From: Homarus americanus | Lineage: Eukaryota > Arthropoda > Malacostraca > Decapoda > Nephropidae | Assembly: GCF_018991925.1 (NCBI RefSeq) | Contig: NW_024737042.1 | Span: 15,581,356-15,645,355 of the forward strand | Direction: 5' to 3' | DNA: 64,000 nt | Shown here: piece by piece, positions 63,641 through 64,000 of the stretch | Layout: every line of letters begins with the position of its first letter | How positions within the stretch are numbered: position 1 is the first letter of the stretch | Translations under genes and position numbers: made by a program | The notes under the pieces: generated by a model | Seen by the model: the letters and a program-made list of their open reading frames with translations, nothing else | Told to the model about the DNA's origin: nothing | Databases searched by the model: none

Positions 63641-63849
63641 CTTGTGACTCTGGTGCCACATAAACTCTCACAAGTACCCATATTTCGGTTAGGTTAAGTT
63701 AGGTTGCAAACAAACGCCAATAAAATATTAAATATTAATTTCCGAAACAAATTAGTTGCATATATAGAATCGGCATAAAAAAACTACTAGTGACAAAGTT
63801 TTCAACAAAATTTAACACAGCCCAAATTTTTAATGAGATCCGTTGAGTC
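63641..63849. other. Unique spacer with GGTTAGGTTAAGTTAGGTT
   Basis: The GGTTAGG motifs (63,686-63,705) recall the arthropod telomere repeat TTAGG but are too few and irregular to call. Confidence 0.4.
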
Positions 63850-64000
63850 ACTTGGTTTAACCCATTGAGTCCTCAAAGGGTTAAATCATCGTCCTCAAAG
63901 GGTTAAATCATCGTCCTCAAAGGGTTAAATCATCGTCCTCGAAGGGTTAAATCATCGTCCTCGAAGGGTTAAATCATAGTCCTCAAAGAGTTAAATCATC
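63850..64000 (-). repeat. 22-bp minisatellite, same family as 25.9 kb
   Basis: About six units of TCCTCAAAGGGTTAAATCAT plus CG, running off the window. A partial inverted unit (TTTAACCCATTGAG) precedes the array at 63,856-63,869. Confidence 0.9.

Noticed and set aside
63680..63710. Interstitial telomere repeat (TTAGG)n
   Set aside because: Only three irregular GGTTAGG/AGTTAGG motifs; no tandem run.

Overview
The window looks like intergenic DNA from a large, repeat-rich invertebrate genome. An arthropod, most likely a decapod crustacean, is my best guess. This is inferred from the extreme microsatellite and minisatellite density and from the kinds of retroelement present; no diagnostic host gene is visible. 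I find no intact protein-coding host gene, no rRNA, no functional tRNA and no CRISPR array. Every recognisable coding stretch is a decayed mobile element or a broken multi-copy gene. Adding up the listed intervals, roughly 40% of the window is tandem repeat (my own rough sum). A 100-base run of N at 51,401-51,500 is an assembly gap inside a repeat block, so copy numbers nearby are unreliable.

Layout. 1-946 (minus) is a broken copy of a multi-copy invertebrate gene with EEADTR, DTDV and TGCD blocks, which I read as a FEN1/XPG-like (PIN-fold) nuclease derivative. About 1,150-5,462 (plus) is the remnant of a Ty3/gypsy element with protease, reverse transcriptase, RNase H, integrase and an errantivirus-like envelope fragment; its 3' end runs into a CCACCA array (5,463-6,357). 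6.4-15.5 kb is mostly unique AT-rich DNA with small repeats and two weak tRNA-like SINE heads. 15.5-26.2 kb is a chain of minisatellites, with one unique GC-rich segment (23,526-23,836) that has the shape of an internal exon. 26.2-36.3 kb mixes microsatellites, a CACCTG array, two SINE copies, a small pogo-like element and a (GTCA)n/TTAACC array.

36.3-42.0 kb is the densest mobile-element cluster: a long inverted-repeat (foldback) element, a truncated SINE, an almost full-length but dead LINE, and another SINE copy, all joined through (TATG)n tails. 42.4-47.5 kb is a 5-kb homopurine array whose complement gives a spurious 1,815-codon reading frame. 47.8-60.0 kb is nearly all tandem repeat, including G-depleted blocks. 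60.0-64.0 kb holds unique AT-rich DNA, a pogo-like element whose subterminal motif has expanded into a 21-bp array, a Helitron helicase fragment fused to a Helitron-like 3' end, and two further minisatellites.

The parts form no pathway or operon. The most informative signals are evolutionary: a SINE and a LINE that appear to share a 3' hairpin and tail, a minisatellite born from transposon ends, a Helitron deletion derivative, two same-family minisatellites in opposite orientation with matching inverted edges, and many arrays with similar 20-24 bp units. I found nothing that supports an active, previously undescribed system.
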